The position numbers were made by a program, and so were the translations under genes. Positions 41,548 to 50,182 of a stretch of DNA of 64,000 bases are shown piece by piece. Under the pieces are notes generated by a model. The model saw nothing but the letters and a program-made list of their open reading frames with translations. It did not search any database and had not been told where the DNA came from. The stretch spans positions 721,897 through 785,896 of the forward strand of contig NZ_SSYA01000002.1 in NCBI RefSeq assembly GCF_004917065.1, written 5' to 3'. Positions within the stretch are counted from its first letter, which is position 1, and every line of letters starts with the position of its first letter. The DNA is from Geomonas ferrireducens (GTDB lineage Bacteria; Desulfobacterota; Desulfuromonadia; Geobacterales; Geobacteraceae).

Positions 41548-42696
41548 CTACATGGCGTTACGGTAGATCTCCATGATCTGCTCGCGGGTGGCGTTGCGCG
41601 GATTGGTAACGAGACAGGCGTCTTTGGTCGCGTTCTCGCTCAAAAGCGGGATGAACTCCTCCTTGAGGCCTAGCTCCGAGAGCCCCTTGGCAAGACCGAT
41701 GTCCTCGATGAGACGCTTGACCGCCTCGATGGAGCGCTCGGCGGCGGCCATCACGTCGAGCCCGGCCACATCCTCGCCCATGGCGACAGCGATATCCCGG
41801 AAACGCTCCGGGCAGGCCTGCAGGTTGAAACGCATGACGTGGGGCAGGATCGAGGCGTTCGTCTCGCCGTGGTGCTGGTCGAGAAGACCGTCCACCTGGT
41901 GCGTCATGGCGTGAGCCGCGCCTAGGATGGCGTTCGAGAAGGCAAGACCGGCGGTGAGGCTCGCCATGGCCATGTTGGTGTTCGCCTCCATGTCGCTTCT
42001 CTCGGCGACGGCGCGCCTTAAGTTTTTGGAGATGAGCTGGATCGCCTTAAGCGCGTGAATGTCGGTGAGCGGCGTGGCGGCGAGCGAGACGTATGACTCG
42101 ATGCCGTGGGTGAGCGCGTCGACCCCGGTGGCCGCGGCGAGCTTCGCGTCCTTGGTCTTCAAGAGCTCGGGGTCCACTATGGCGATGTCGGGGATGAGGG
42201 AGCGCGAGATGATGGACATCTTCAGCTTGCGGTCCGTGTCGACGATGATGGTGAACTGGCTCACTTCGGAACCGGCACCGGCCGTGGACGGGACGATGAC
42301 CATCGGGGGAAGCGGCGTGGAGATCTTGTTGATCCCCTCGTAGTCCTTAAGCCGCCCGCCGTTGGAGGCGAGGGTGGCGATCGCCTTGGCGACGTCGGTG
42401 GGGCTCCCCCCCCCCACCGAGACGATGCCGTCGCAGCCGGAGGTGAGGTAACGCGCCGCACCTTCGGTGACCTCGCAGTCCTTCGGGTTGCTGGTGAGAC
42501 TGGCGAAGATCACGGTCTCTAGCCCCGCCGCACGCAGGTATTTGACCGCCGTGTCCACCCACCCCGCGGAGATGACGTCGTTGTCGCTCACCAGGAACAC
42601 CTTGGAGACGCCCAGACGCACCACGCTCTCGCCGATCTGGCTCAAAGAGCCCCTGCCGAAGATGATCTCCGGTGCCACGAACTTGCTGATATCCAT
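41548..42696 (-). CDS. Iron-containing alcohol dehydrogenase
   Basis: 382 residues, group III (Fe-ADH) family, NAD(P)-dependent oxidation of an alcohol or reduction of an aldehyde. Seen: the nucleotide-binding GGGSPTDVAKAIA, PSTAGAGSEVSQFTII, and metal ligands Asp/His in TGVDALTHGIESYVS, HAMTHQVDGLLD and QHHGETNASILPH. About 30 bases separate it from the histidine kinase, suggesting a three-gene operon. In Geobacteraceae such enzymes support ethanol or butanol use. The exact substrate is not evident. Confidence 0.92.
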   Translation of the reverse strand: MDISKFVAPEIIFGRGSLSQIGESVVRLGVSKVFLVSDNDVISAGWVDTAVKYLRAAGLETVIFASLTSNPKDCEVTEGAARYLTSGCDGIVSVGGGSPTDVAKAIATLASNGGRLKDYEGINKISTPLPPMVIVPSTAGAGSEVSQFTIIVDTDRKLKMSIISRSLIPDIAIVDPELLKTKDAKLAAATGVDALTHGIESYVSLAATPLTDIHALKAIQLISKNLRRAVAERSDMEANTNMAMASLTAGLAFSNAILGAAHAMTHQVDGLLDQHHGETNASILPHVMRFNLQACPERFRDIAVAMGEDVAGLDVMAAAERSIEAVKRLIEDIGLAKGLSELGLKEEFIPLLSENATKDACLVTNPRNATREQIMEIYRNAM

Positions 42697-42856
42697 CTTT
42701 CAACTCCTAAAGGGTCTGCGCCGTTTTGCCGGCGAACCGGCCGAACCTATGGCAGGCGCGTTTTGTATACACAGGCAAGATCGATACCAATACGGCGATT
42801 ACGCTCCAGCGCGGCGCCAAATTCTAATGAGCGACTGCGGCTAATGCTTTGAATAC

Positions 42857-42940
42857 AAAACTGTGAGACAGTTTTTTAGCTTTTGCAGAATTGACAAAAA
42901 AACCTGCCGTTCCCGGCGCAAGCGACGTCGACACAGTGTC
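42857..42940 (-). promoter_or_regulatory. Palindromes upstream of the alcohol dehydrogenase
   Basis: AAAACTGT-GAG-ACAGTTTT at 42857-42875 has perfect 8-bp arms; GACACAGTGTC is at 42930-42940. Both lie 160-245 bases before the dehydrogenase start, an enhancer-like distance for an NtrC-type activator. Assignment is inference. Confidence 0.35.
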
Positions 42941-43076
42941 ACTATATCTAACAGTTGTCACCTTTTGGAACATAAAAAAGTTACATAATGGAACACTAAG
43001 GAAGGCTGGCGTAGAGGAACCGGTCAACCGATGGGAGAAAAAGTGGCCGTCGATTTAGGCACTTACCTCGTAACAT

Positions 43077-43099
43077 CGAAACGCCCCTATCTCCGGGGC
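43077..43099 (-). terminator. Possible terminator after the thermonuclease-like gene
   Basis: CGCCCC-GGAGATA-GGGGCG on the minus strand (43099-43081) followed by TTTC. Short stem, 100 bases beyond the stop. Confidence 0.4.
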
Positions 43100-43200
43100 G
43101 GTGCAGGGGCGCTGATATTCTATTTAGCTGTAAACAAGAGGAAAGCGTGCCGGGGAGGAAGCGGGGTTGTCAGAGGTGGCGCGGTGCGCCGCGGGGTGCA

Positions 43201-43779
43201 TCAGTTCTGCTTGGCCTTGATCTTCACGTGCGGCTTGAACTCCCACGGAGCCTGGGGGTTTTCCTGGATCCACAGGCCGTTGCGGCGAGCACGGGCCATC
43301 CGTTCCTCGGCGAAGAACTGCGGGTGGTCCGCGCGGTTCAGAAGTCTGCGGTAGGCCCAGGCCCACCCCTCGTGGAGCATCTCGAGGTTTATATTGCGCC
43401 CGTCAAGATAGACGACCGCCACGGCGATCTGGTTCGGCTGCGTTTTGAAAAGCAGGGTTTGCTTCACCTCGATCTTGACCACCTGGTGCAGGACTTTGAT
43501 GGAGAGAGCCCGGAAGGCGTCTTCGGCGTAAGGCTGCCCCGGCTTGTACCAGCCGGTGAACTTGTCGATCTTGGCGGTCTGGGGGGCGGCTATGCCGTAG
43601 AGGCGGACCGGTATTTCGGTTCCGAAAGAATTGACCGTGAGACGATCCCCTTCGCTCACCCCCACGACGAGTCCCTCGATGATGTTGCCGTGATGGTGCG
43701 GGTCTACCGCGAGCGCCGGAGCGGCAATAAGAAGCAAACAGCACGACAAGAATACGAAAAAACCGCCCGCCTTTCTCAA
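43201..43779 (-). CDS. Secreted thermonuclease-fold (SNase) protein
   Basis: 192 residues from TTG 43779, chosen because GGGGGAG lies just upstream and a signal peptide follows (KAGGFFVFLSCCLLLIAAPA, cleavage near ALAVD). The SNase fold is recognisable: VEGDRLTV-like segment VVGVSEGDRLTVNSF, RLYGIAAPQT with the first catalytic Arg, QPYAEDAFRALSI with the Glu, VVYLDGRNINLEMLHEGWAW, then RRNGLWIQENPQAPWEF. The segment VSEGDRL replaces the common DGDT/DGDS calcium site, so activity is uncertain. The gene follows the NrfD-like gene. Confidence 0.85.
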   Translation of the reverse strand: MRKAGGFFVFLSCCLLLIAAPALAVDPHHHGNIIEGLVVGVSEGDRLTVNSFGTEIPVRLYGIAAPQTAKIDKFTGWYKPGQPYAEDAFRALSIKVLHQVVKIEVKQTLLFKTQPNQIAVAVVYLDGRNINLEMLHEGWAWAYRRLLNRADHPQFFAEERMARARRNGLWIQENPQAPWEFKPHVKIKAKQN

Positions 43780-43861
43780 AAAAGCTCCCCCTTCTCTATT
43801 GCACCGGTGGCCCATCTGTAGCTGGCGCCATGTTAGCAAAACAAAAATCTCAACGCAATGC

Positions 43862-45109
43862 TCATGAGCGGAATTGCTGTGCCGGAAGCGGCGGCAAAAA
43901 CTTGATGAGCAGCTGATAGGCAAGTATCTCGATCGAGACGATGCCCACTGCGATCATCACTTCAGCGAAGGATGGGAAATAATGCCAGCCGTTACCCGGG
44001 TTGAATCCAATCAGGTAAACGTTGAAGCGGTACAGACCGCCGCCTGAAAGCATGACTACGGCGGCAAGAAAAAGACGGCGCGGCGAGTGCCTTTTAGCCA
44101 CGGTGAAAAGTGGTATCGCGCCTATGGCCATGAGAAAGCACTCGGCGAGGAAGAATATGGAGTAGAAATCGCCGTGGAAAACGGCGGCGACCTGGTCACG
44201 CCGCATGATGTCGCCGATCCTTATCGTGAGCCATGCGGTGGTGAGCCACGGGATGATCCGCCCGACGGCGGCAAGCTCCGCGTTGTGGAAGCCGCGCTCC
44301 AGGACGAAGGAGGAAAGGATTGAGACGAAGATGACGATGGCGTAACCGAAGTAGATGCAGTTGATGAGGAACAAAAGCGGCAGGAACGGGCTGTGCCAAA
44401 GCGGGTGCAGCTTCGTCGAGGCGATCAGCATCAGCGAGCCGAGTGCCGACTGGTGCACGGTCGGGAGTACGATCCCGGCAATCGCGATGCAGATGAGGAC
44501 CTTGTTGATCCCGCCGGAGAGCCTGCGATCGGGAACGGGATCCCCCCCCTCACCGCTTCTTGCCGCGAGCCCCCTGCGCATGAGTGCCGTAAGGATCGTG
44601 GTGCGAAGCGCCGTGGGCGTGCCCCGTCCCATGAGGCGCAAGAGGTTCGGCAGGTATTCGAGGGAGAGCGCGATCAGGTATCCGAGGGCGCAAAGGGTCA
44701 GTTCGAAAAAGGCGGAGTTAGGCTGCCAGCTCGTGACGGACGAGAAACCGTGCGCGTTCCAGGGGCGGCCGATCTCGACCACGATGGAGGATGCGGCAAG
44801 GAACGACCCGAATAGGCTCGTGAGGATCGCGGACTTGACCAGCGAATGGTAATGGCCGCGGTTGATGATGTAGCTCAGGAGGGCGACGGCGTAACCGCCG
44901 CAGGTGACCGCGGTGCCGATGGCGACGTCGTAGGCAACCCAGATGCCCCAGGGGTAGCCGTCGCTTAGGTTGGAAACGGCGCCGATCCCCTTGACGAAGC
45001 GAACCGCGATGAAGAAGAGACCGACCAGGGACAGGGCGAGGAGAACGAAGAAGGACTTGGTCAGGATATTTCCATTGCCCTGGGGTAGGCGTTCTGTGTC
45101 ACTGGTCAT
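43862..45109 (-). CDS. NrfD/HybB-family integral membrane protein
   Basis: 415 residues from ATG 45109. About ten membrane helices, including YPWGIWVAYDVAIGTAVTCG, which resembles the HybB/NrfD N-terminal signature, and SSIVVEIGRPWNAHG, PFLPLLFLINCIYFGYAIVI, FHGDFYSIFFLAECFLMAIG, FNVYLIGFNPGNGWHYFPSF. These proteins exchange electrons and protons between quinones and periplasmic redox partners and carry no haem of their own. No hydrogenase or molybdoenzyme subunits are adjacent. The likely partner is the multihaem cytochromes encoded upstream on the same strand, making a cytochrome/NrfD quinol-oxidising module; that is inference. Confidence 0.88.
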   Translation of the reverse strand: MTSDTERLPQGNGNILTKSFFVLLALSLVGLFFIAVRFVKGIGAVSNLSDGYPWGIWVAYDVAIGTAVTCGGYAVALLSYIINRGHYHSLVKSAILTSLFGSFLAASSIVVEIGRPWNAHGFSSVTSWQPNSAFFELTLCALGYLIALSLEYLPNLLRLMGRGTPTALRTTILTALMRRGLAARSGEGGDPVPDRRLSGGINKVLICIAIAGIVLPTVHQSALGSLMLIASTKLHPLWHSPFLPLLFLINCIYFGYAIVIFVSILSSFVLERGFHNAELAAVGRIIPWLTTAWLTIRIGDIMRRDQVAAVFHGDFYSIFFLAECFLMAIGAIPLFTVAKRHSPRRLFLAAVVMLSGGGLYRFNVYLIGFNPGNGWHYFPSFAEVMIAVGIVSIEILAYQLLIKFLPPLPAQQFRS

Positions 45110-45305
45110 CTCGGTCCCTGTCTGCTTGGCGCTACGGAAAACGTCGCAAGTGTAAGGGGTGAGACCTGCCGCTGTCAACCATTCCGTATACCGCCGGTTA
45201 CAGGCGGACGGGGAGCGCTGGTAGAAGAGCCATGAGCGTCCATGAAGCGCTGAAGCTTGCCGTCGGAAGGACAAGGGAAAACCGGTAAATCGCAGGCAGA
45301 AGAAA

Positions 45306-45331
45306 ACCGCCCCCGGCATGCGGAGGGCGGT
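45306..45331 (-). terminator. Terminator between the 176-aa exported protein and nrfD-like gene
   Basis: ACCGCCC and GGGCGGT arms around CCGGCATGCGGA. On minus it is followed by TTTTCTTCT; on plus by TCTCGTTTTT, so it may act in both directions. Confidence 0.6.
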
Positions 45332-45362
45332 CTCGTTTTTCGGCGAAAGGGGCTTGTAGCGT

Positions 45363-45893
45363 CTAGGGTGAGGCCTTCTCCTTCTCATCCTTTACCGGCT
45401 TGTTCTTTTCGTGCAGGTACTGGTGCAGGGAGGCCAGGTCCGATGCCTTATCGAGAGCGGCTAGCATCTCCTTCTGCTCGATCACGTTCAGCTTTTTCAC
45501 GAGCGCCGCCTCGATGCTTCCCCCGACGTGTACCGTGTTGTCCACCGACTGCGGCGGCTTCTCTCCGCGGTCACCGACGACGTAGAAGAACTTGAGGTAT
45601 GGGTTCGACTTGATCGCCTCGGGGATGACGACGCGCAAGATGTCGAGCGGAACGTTCCTGCCGATCCAGACGGCGCAGTTGCTCTGCTGATCCACCACCC
45701 ACATGTTTTTAGCGGGTACGGAGGCGTTGTATCCCTTCTGCTTTAGCGATGCGGCCAGTTCGCCGCTTTTGCCGACATCGGCGATCTCGACGGTGTAATT
45801 ACCGGGTTCGGCGCCACGGGCTTTGGGTGGGACACCCAACGACACGAAGGCAAGCAAAACGACAAGAAGCAGACGCTTGGTGAAACAGAACAT
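45363..45893 (-). CDS. Exported hypothetical protein, 176 aa
   Basis: Start at ATG 45893 with AAAGGGAGGGAAAG upstream. Signal peptide MFCFTKRLLLVVLLAFVSLG, cleavage near ARGAEPG. The mature part has a SPOR-like opening (GNYTVEIADVGKSGELAASL; KQKGYNASVPAKNMWVVDQQ). It continues with a WIGRNVPLDILRVVIPEAIK segment resembling C-terminal domains seen in some Geobacter periplasmic proteins, and a Lys/Glu-rich tail. It lies between the cytochrome pair and the NrfD-like gene, so may be an accessory of that system. Family not confirmed. Confidence 0.65.
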   Translation of the reverse strand: MFCFTKRLLLVVLLAFVSLGVPPKARGAEPGNYTVEIADVGKSGELAASLKQKGYNASVPAKNMWVVDQQSNCAVWIGRNVPLDILRVVIPEAIKSNPYLKFFYVVGDRGEKPPQSVDNTVHVGGSIEAALVKKLNVIEQKEMLAALDKASDLASLHQYLHEKNKPVKDEKEKASP

Positions 45894-46058
45894 CTTTCCC
45901 TCCCTTTTCACAGATACTCGGATTGCAGTTGATGCAACGCATGTGGCCGGCGCCGCCTGTACCGACCTCAAGGAGGTCAGGCAGCAACGGCTTGAACAGA
46001 TGCGGCGGGTGCCCGTACGGGCACCCACCGGACAGACGTAGGTTGAAGGTATCAGGCA

Positions 46059-47888
46059 TTACGGCATCTTGAGTCCCTTCTCGGGACGCGAGAAGCTATG
46101 GCACCAGGAGCAGTCGTTGCCGCGGGTGTCGACGTGGCGACCGTGGAAGGAGACGTAGTCGCCTGAGTAGGCCTTCAGCGTGTGGCACTGGACGCAGACC
46201 ACGGACTGGGCGGCTTTAAGGGCGTAGCCCATGTTGGTGATCAGCTTGAGCTGGGTGGCCGAAGCGTTCGGGTGGCAAGCGGCGCAGGCAAGGACGTTGC
46301 CGGTTGCCGGCGGCACCTGGTGGTTCAGCACCTGCAGCTCGTCGGTGGTGACGGTGCTGTAGGCGGTGGTGCTCGGAAGCCCCATGTACACCATGCCGTC
46401 CTTAACCGCCTGGTCGTAGTTGCCGGTGGCGAAGAAGGTGGCGGTGGAGATGGTGACCACCTTACCGTTGGCAAGGGCCTGGTTGGCGGTCTTGTACTTG
46501 AAGGGGTAAAGCTTCGTGCCGACCGGGTCGGTGATGGCGCCGACCGGGCGGGAGATCTTGTACGCGCCGGTGGCTGCATCGAGTACGGCGGCGTTCAGGG
46601 CGTTGTTACCCCAGGAGGTGCCGTTCCAGAAGGCGTACCTGGGGATCAGGTCGTTTGCCTTGGTCGGCATCGGCTCGTAGCGGTTCAGTGTCGCGTTCCA
46701 CTCGGCCACCTGCCAGTTGCGGTTCGTCTCGGTCGCCTCGGTGGCGGCGGTGTCGTTCGCGTTCTTGCCGTACTTGTTGATGTGGCAGGTCTGGCAGGCG
46801 ATGCGGGAGATGTGGTCGTTCACCGCGGCAGTTACGTGGCCGGTTGCGGTGGTCTTGGTCGGGTGGCAGGCGCTCGTGGAGCAGGTCACCTCGAGGGTGC
46901 TGTCCTCGGGCCTGAGGTCGGAACCGCGACCGGCTACGCGGTGCCCGGTGAAGGTGTGGCAACCCTGGCACTGGATGTTGCCGCCGTTGCCCATCGCCAT
47001 GTGGGTATCGTAAAGGACGTCGGAGGTGGTGCCGGAGGCAAGGGCGATGTCGCCGCGCTTCACGGCGTCGCCGCCGCCTGCTTTCGCGTGGCAGCCGAGG
47101 CAGTTCTTGCGGGTCGGCTTCTGGCCCGCCTTCTGGACCACGAGGTTCATGTTGAGACCGGCGGCCGGCTCGAAGAGGCCGGTGGTTGCGTTACGCACGC
47201 GGCTGTAGGGAGCGTTGGTGGCGTCGGCATGGCAGATGAGGCAGTCTATGGAGGCAAGCTGCGCGGCACTCGGGTTGTTGGTCGCGACCGGTTTCGCGCC
47301 GGTACCCGCGTGGCAGGCTGCGCAGGGGCCCCAGTTGCCCTGGATGTTGATGCAGTAGGCGTTCAGTGCGGAGGAGCCGTCGGTGGCATCCATCTTCCCC
47401 TGGCTGGTCGGGCCGGTGGTCATCTCGGCCGCGGACCCCTTCCACTGGTAGTGCACGCCCTGGTACATCGCCTGGGCCTGGCTCGTGTGGCAGGTGGAGC
47501 ACATGGAGTACCCGCTCCAGGTCAGCGTGGCGTGGGTCGAGGTGCCGCCGCCGGAGATGGTGTAGGTCTGCGCCTTCACCGTCTCCAGGTTACCGGCGGT
47601 ATCCTTGGAGAAGTACTTCAGCGTGGTGGTGGCGCTGAAGGTGAGCGGCGCGCCGTACACGGTGGAGCCGGTCGTCGGGGTGGAGCCGTCCGTCGTGTAG
47701 TACGTGGTGGCCGCCTCGTTGACCGAGAGGGTCACGGTGACGGCGCTGGTGAAGGTGCCGCCCAGCGGTGAAGCGGTGGTGGTCGGCGCGGTCTTGTCGG
47801 CCACCGGTCTGCCTGCCAGGGCGATCGGGACGGACAGGGCCAACACCATGGCCAGACAGGTGAGTACTGCGAACATTTTTCTCATCAT
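46059..47888 (-). CDS. Decahaem c-type cytochrome with chitobiase-like domain (copy 1)
   Basis: 609 residues from ATG 47888 (AAAAGGAGGAGG upstream). Signal peptide ending ALAGRPVAD. Residues ~25-115 are a chitobiase/hexosaminidase C-terminal-like beta domain (TYYTTDGSTPTTGSTVYGAP; YFSKDTAGNLETV). Ten c-haem motifs follow: CSTCH, CAACH, CLICH, CLGCH, CQGCH, the wider CSTSACH (CX4CH), CQTCH, CAACH, CVQCH and CSWCH. Probably a periplasmic or outer-surface electron carrier for metal or electrode reduction. Its tandem paralog lies immediately upstream. The long gap before the seventh-to-eighth haem (~150 residues) is a separate fold. Confidence 0.93.
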   Translation of the reverse strand: MMRKMFAVLTCLAMVLALSVPIALAGRPVADKTAPTTTASPLGGTFTSAVTVTLSVNEAATTYYTTDGSTPTTGSTVYGAPLTFSATTTLKYFSKDTAGNLETVKAQTYTISGGGTSTHATLTWSGYSMCSTCHTSQAQAMYQGVHYQWKGSAAEMTTGPTSQGKMDATDGSSALNAYCINIQGNWGPCAACHAGTGAKPVATNNPSAAQLASIDCLICHADATNAPYSRVRNATTGLFEPAAGLNMNLVVQKAGQKPTRKNCLGCHAKAGGGDAVKRGDIALASGTTSDVLYDTHMAMGNGGNIQCQGCHTFTGHRVAGRGSDLRPEDSTLEVTCSTSACHPTKTTATGHVTAAVNDHISRIACQTCHINKYGKNANDTAATEATETNRNWQVAEWNATLNRYEPMPTKANDLIPRYAFWNGTSWGNNALNAAVLDAATGAYKISRPVGAITDPVGTKLYPFKYKTANQALANGKVVTISTATFFATGNYDQAVKDGMVYMGLPSTTAYSTVTTDELQVLNHQVPPATGNVLACAACHPNASATQLKLITNMGYALKAAQSVVCVQCHTLKAYSGDYVSFHGRHVDTRGNDCSWCHSFSRPEKGLKMP

Positions 47889-48189
47889 TTCGTTGCCTCC
47901 TCCTTTTGGCTGTGGCTGAGTGAAATTTCCCACCCATTGGGCAATCTCCCCCAGCTCGTATACTCACGGCATGCGGCACCTACTTGATCCCCTTTCGACA
48001 AAAACTCGTGATAACGTGGGGATCCCCCTCCTACCCGTACGAAAAACGAAACATTGAATGGCAAGAACCTCAACACGCCAAGTTAAACAGCACTAATCAT
48101 TCCAACAGAAAATCTAATTATTCAAAGCTGCGGATGTATCTCGGGTCATACGACGGCGACGGCTTGGGAAGAAACTAAAGGGCGAGCAC
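47889..48189 (-). promoter_or_regulatory. Leader and promoter region of cytochrome copy 1
   Basis: Gene-free. Near the start it holds a block (GCTGAG, then CCCA-CCCATTGGG, plus-strand reading, 47925-47943) also found before copy 2 at 50086-50115. No riboswitch consensus was recognised. Confidence 0.4.
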
Positions 48190-48220
48190 AAAAACGGGGG
48201 CGATCTTTCGATCGCCCCCG
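48190..48220 (-). terminator. Terminator of cytochrome copy 2
   Basis: Perfect 11-bp stem CGGGGGCGATC/GATCGCCCCCG (48195-48220) with a 4-base loop, followed on minus by TTTTT. It lies 15 bases after the stop, so each cytochrome copy is transcribed separately. Confidence 0.88.
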
Positions 48221-48235
48221 CTGGTTTGGTTGCTG

Positions 48236-50062
48236 CTAGGGAAGTTTCAGCCCCTTCTCCGGACGGGAGAAGGTGTGGCACCAGGAGCAGTCGTTGCCGC
48301 GGGTGTCAACATGACGACCGTGGAAGGAGACGTAGTCGCCGGAGTAGGCCTTCAGCGTGTGGCACTGGATGCAGACCACGGACTGGGCGGCCTTAAGGGA
48401 GTAGCCCATGTTGGTGATCAGCTTGAGCTGGGTGGCAGAAGCGTTCGGGTGGCACGCGGCGCAGGCAAGGACGTTGCCGGTTGCGGGCGGTACCTGGTGG
48501 TTCAACACCTGCAGCTCGTCGGTGGTGACGGTGCTGTAGGCGGTGGTGCTCGGAAGACCCATGTACACCATGCCGTCTTTAACCGCCTGGTCGTAGTTGC
48601 CGGTGGCGAAGAAGGTGGCGGTGGAGAGGGTGACCACCTTACCGTTGGCAAGGGCCTGGTTGGCGGTTTTGTACTTGAAGGGATAAAGCTTGGTCCCTGC
48701 GGGGTCGGTGATGGCGCCGACCGGGCGGGAGATCTGGTACGCGTTGGTGGCTGCATCGAGCACGGCGGCGTTCAGGGCGTTGTTACCCCAGGAGGTGCCG
48801 TTCCAGAAGGCGTACCTGGGGATCAGGTCATTTGCCTTGGTCGGCATCGGCTCGTAGCGGTTCAGGGTCGCGTTCCACTCGGCCACCTGCCAGTTGCGGT
48901 TCGTCTCGGTCGCCTCGGTGTTGGCGGTGTCGTTCGCGTTTTTCGCGTACTTGTTGATATGGCAGGTCTGGCAGGCGATGCGGGAGATGTGGTCGTTCAC
49001 CGCGGCAGTTACGTGGCCGGTTGCGGTGGTCTTGGTCGGGTGGCAGGCGCTCGTGGAGCAGGACACCTCGAGGGTGCTGTCTTCGGGCCTGAGGTCGGAG
49101 CCGCGACCGGCTACACGGTGCCCGGTGAAGGTGTGGCACCCCTGGCACTGGATGTTGCCGCCGTTGCCCATCGCCATGTGGGTGTCGTAAAGGACGTCGG
49201 AGGTGGTGCCGGAGGCAAGCGCGATGTCGCCGCGCTTCACGGCGTCGCCGCCGCCAGCCTTCGCGTGGCAGCCGAGGCAGTTCTTGCGGGTCGGCTTCTG
49301 GCCGGCCTTCTGGACCACGAGGTTCATGTCGAGACCGGCTGCCGGCTCGAAGAGGCCGGTGGTTGCGTTACGCACGCGGCTGTAGGGAGCGTTGGTGGCG
49401 TCGGCATGGCACATGAGGCAGTCGATGGAGGCAAGCTGCGCGGCACTCGGGTTGTTGGTCGCGACCGGTTTCGCACCGGTACCCGCGTGGCAGGCGCCGC
49501 AGGGGCCCCAGTTGCCCTGGATGTTGATGCAGTAGGCGTTCAGTGCGGAGGAGCCGTCGGTGGCGTCCATCTTCCCCTGGGTGGTCGGGCCGGTGGTCAT
49601 CTCCGCCGCGGAGCCTTTCCACTGGTAGTGCACGCCCTGGTACATCGCCTGGGCCTGGCTCGTGTGGCAGGTGGAGCACATGGAGTACCCGCTCCAGGTC
49701 AGCGTGGAGTGAGTGGTGGTGCCACCACCGGAGATGGTGTAGGTCTGCGACTTCACCGTTTCCAGGTTACCGGCGGTATCCTTGGAGAAGTACTTCAGCG
49801 TGGTGGTGGCGCTGAAGGTGAGCGGCGCGCCGTACACGGTGGAGCCGGTCGTCGGGGTGGAGCCGTCCGTCGTGTAGTACGTGGTGGCCGCCTCGTTGAC
49901 CGAGAGGGTCACGGTAACGGCGCTGGTGAAGGTGCCGCCCAGCGGTGAAGCGGTGGTGGTCGGCGCGGTCTTGTCGGCCACCGGTCTACCTGCCAGGGCT
50001 GCCGGCACGGAGAGTGCCAGGAGCATGGCGAGGCAGGTGAGTGCTGCGAACAACTTTCTCAT
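48236..50062 (-). CDS. Decahaem c-type cytochrome with chitobiase-like domain (copy 2)
   Basis: 608 residues from ATG 50062 (AAAGGAGGTAGTAAAG upstream). Same layout as copy 1: signal peptide (LTCLAMLLALSVPAALAG), chitobiase-like beta domain, and ten haem motifs in the same order, including CSTSACH. The two proteins differ at only a few dozen positions (for example CGACH for CAACH, CLMCH for CLICH, CIQCH for CVQCH), and DNA identity is high through the whole frame. The signal peptides and leaders differ most. A recent tandem duplication or continuing gene conversion is likely. Confidence 0.93.
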   Translation of the reverse strand: MRKLFAALTCLAMLLALSVPAALAGRPVADKTAPTTTASPLGGTFTSAVTVTLSVNEAATTYYTTDGSTPTTGSTVYGAPLTFSATTTLKYFSKDTAGNLETVKSQTYTISGGGTTTHSTLTWSGYSMCSTCHTSQAQAMYQGVHYQWKGSAAEMTTGPTTQGKMDATDGSSALNAYCINIQGNWGPCGACHAGTGAKPVATNNPSAAQLASIDCLMCHADATNAPYSRVRNATTGLFEPAAGLDMNLVVQKAGQKPTRKNCLGCHAKAGGGDAVKRGDIALASGTTSDVLYDTHMAMGNGGNIQCQGCHTFTGHRVAGRGSDLRPEDSTLEVSCSTSACHPTKTTATGHVTAAVNDHISRIACQTCHINKYAKNANDTANTEATETNRNWQVAEWNATLNRYEPMPTKANDLIPRYAFWNGTSWGNNALNAAVLDAATNAYQISRPVGAITDPAGTKLYPFKYKTANQALANGKVVTLSTATFFATGNYDQAVKDGMVYMGLPSTTAYSTVTTDELQVLNHQVPPATGNVLACAACHPNASATQLKLITNMGYSLKAAQSVVCIQCHTLKAYSGDYVSFHGRHVDTRGNDCSWCHTFSRPEKGLKLP

Positions 50063-50182
50063 CTTTACTACCTCCTTTGGGTGATGCTGAGGGAAAACAC
50101 CCAGCCATTGGGGTATACCACTCAGCTTTAGAATAGTCCCTTGCCACCGCCAGGTTTTACCGGGTGGGACCATACCCGTCAA

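Larger units (their letters stand above)
42697..43200. other. Gene-free 504-bp stretch upstream of the dehydrogenase
   Basis: No credible gene. A/T-rich in the middle. It contains a palindrome AAAACTGT-GAG-ACAGTTTT (42857-42875), a second one GACAC-A-GTGTC (42930-42940), and two direct TGTTCCA motifs on the minus strand (near 42968 and 42992). These are candidate regulator sites. I could not find a convincing sigma-54 promoter. Confidence 0.5.

Noticed and set aside
42697-43030. Sigma-54 promoter for the alcohol dehydrogenase
   Set aside because: A GG-N10-GC pattern with TGGC/TTGC context could not be found convincingly, despite the neighbouring NtrC-type regulator.
48230-49948. A 572-codon plus-strand frame over cytochrome copy 2 (and a similar one at 46182-47771)
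   Set aside because: Antisense shadow of a high-GC cytochrome gene; the Gly/Val/Arg-rich product has no family features. The minus frame has ten haem motifs.
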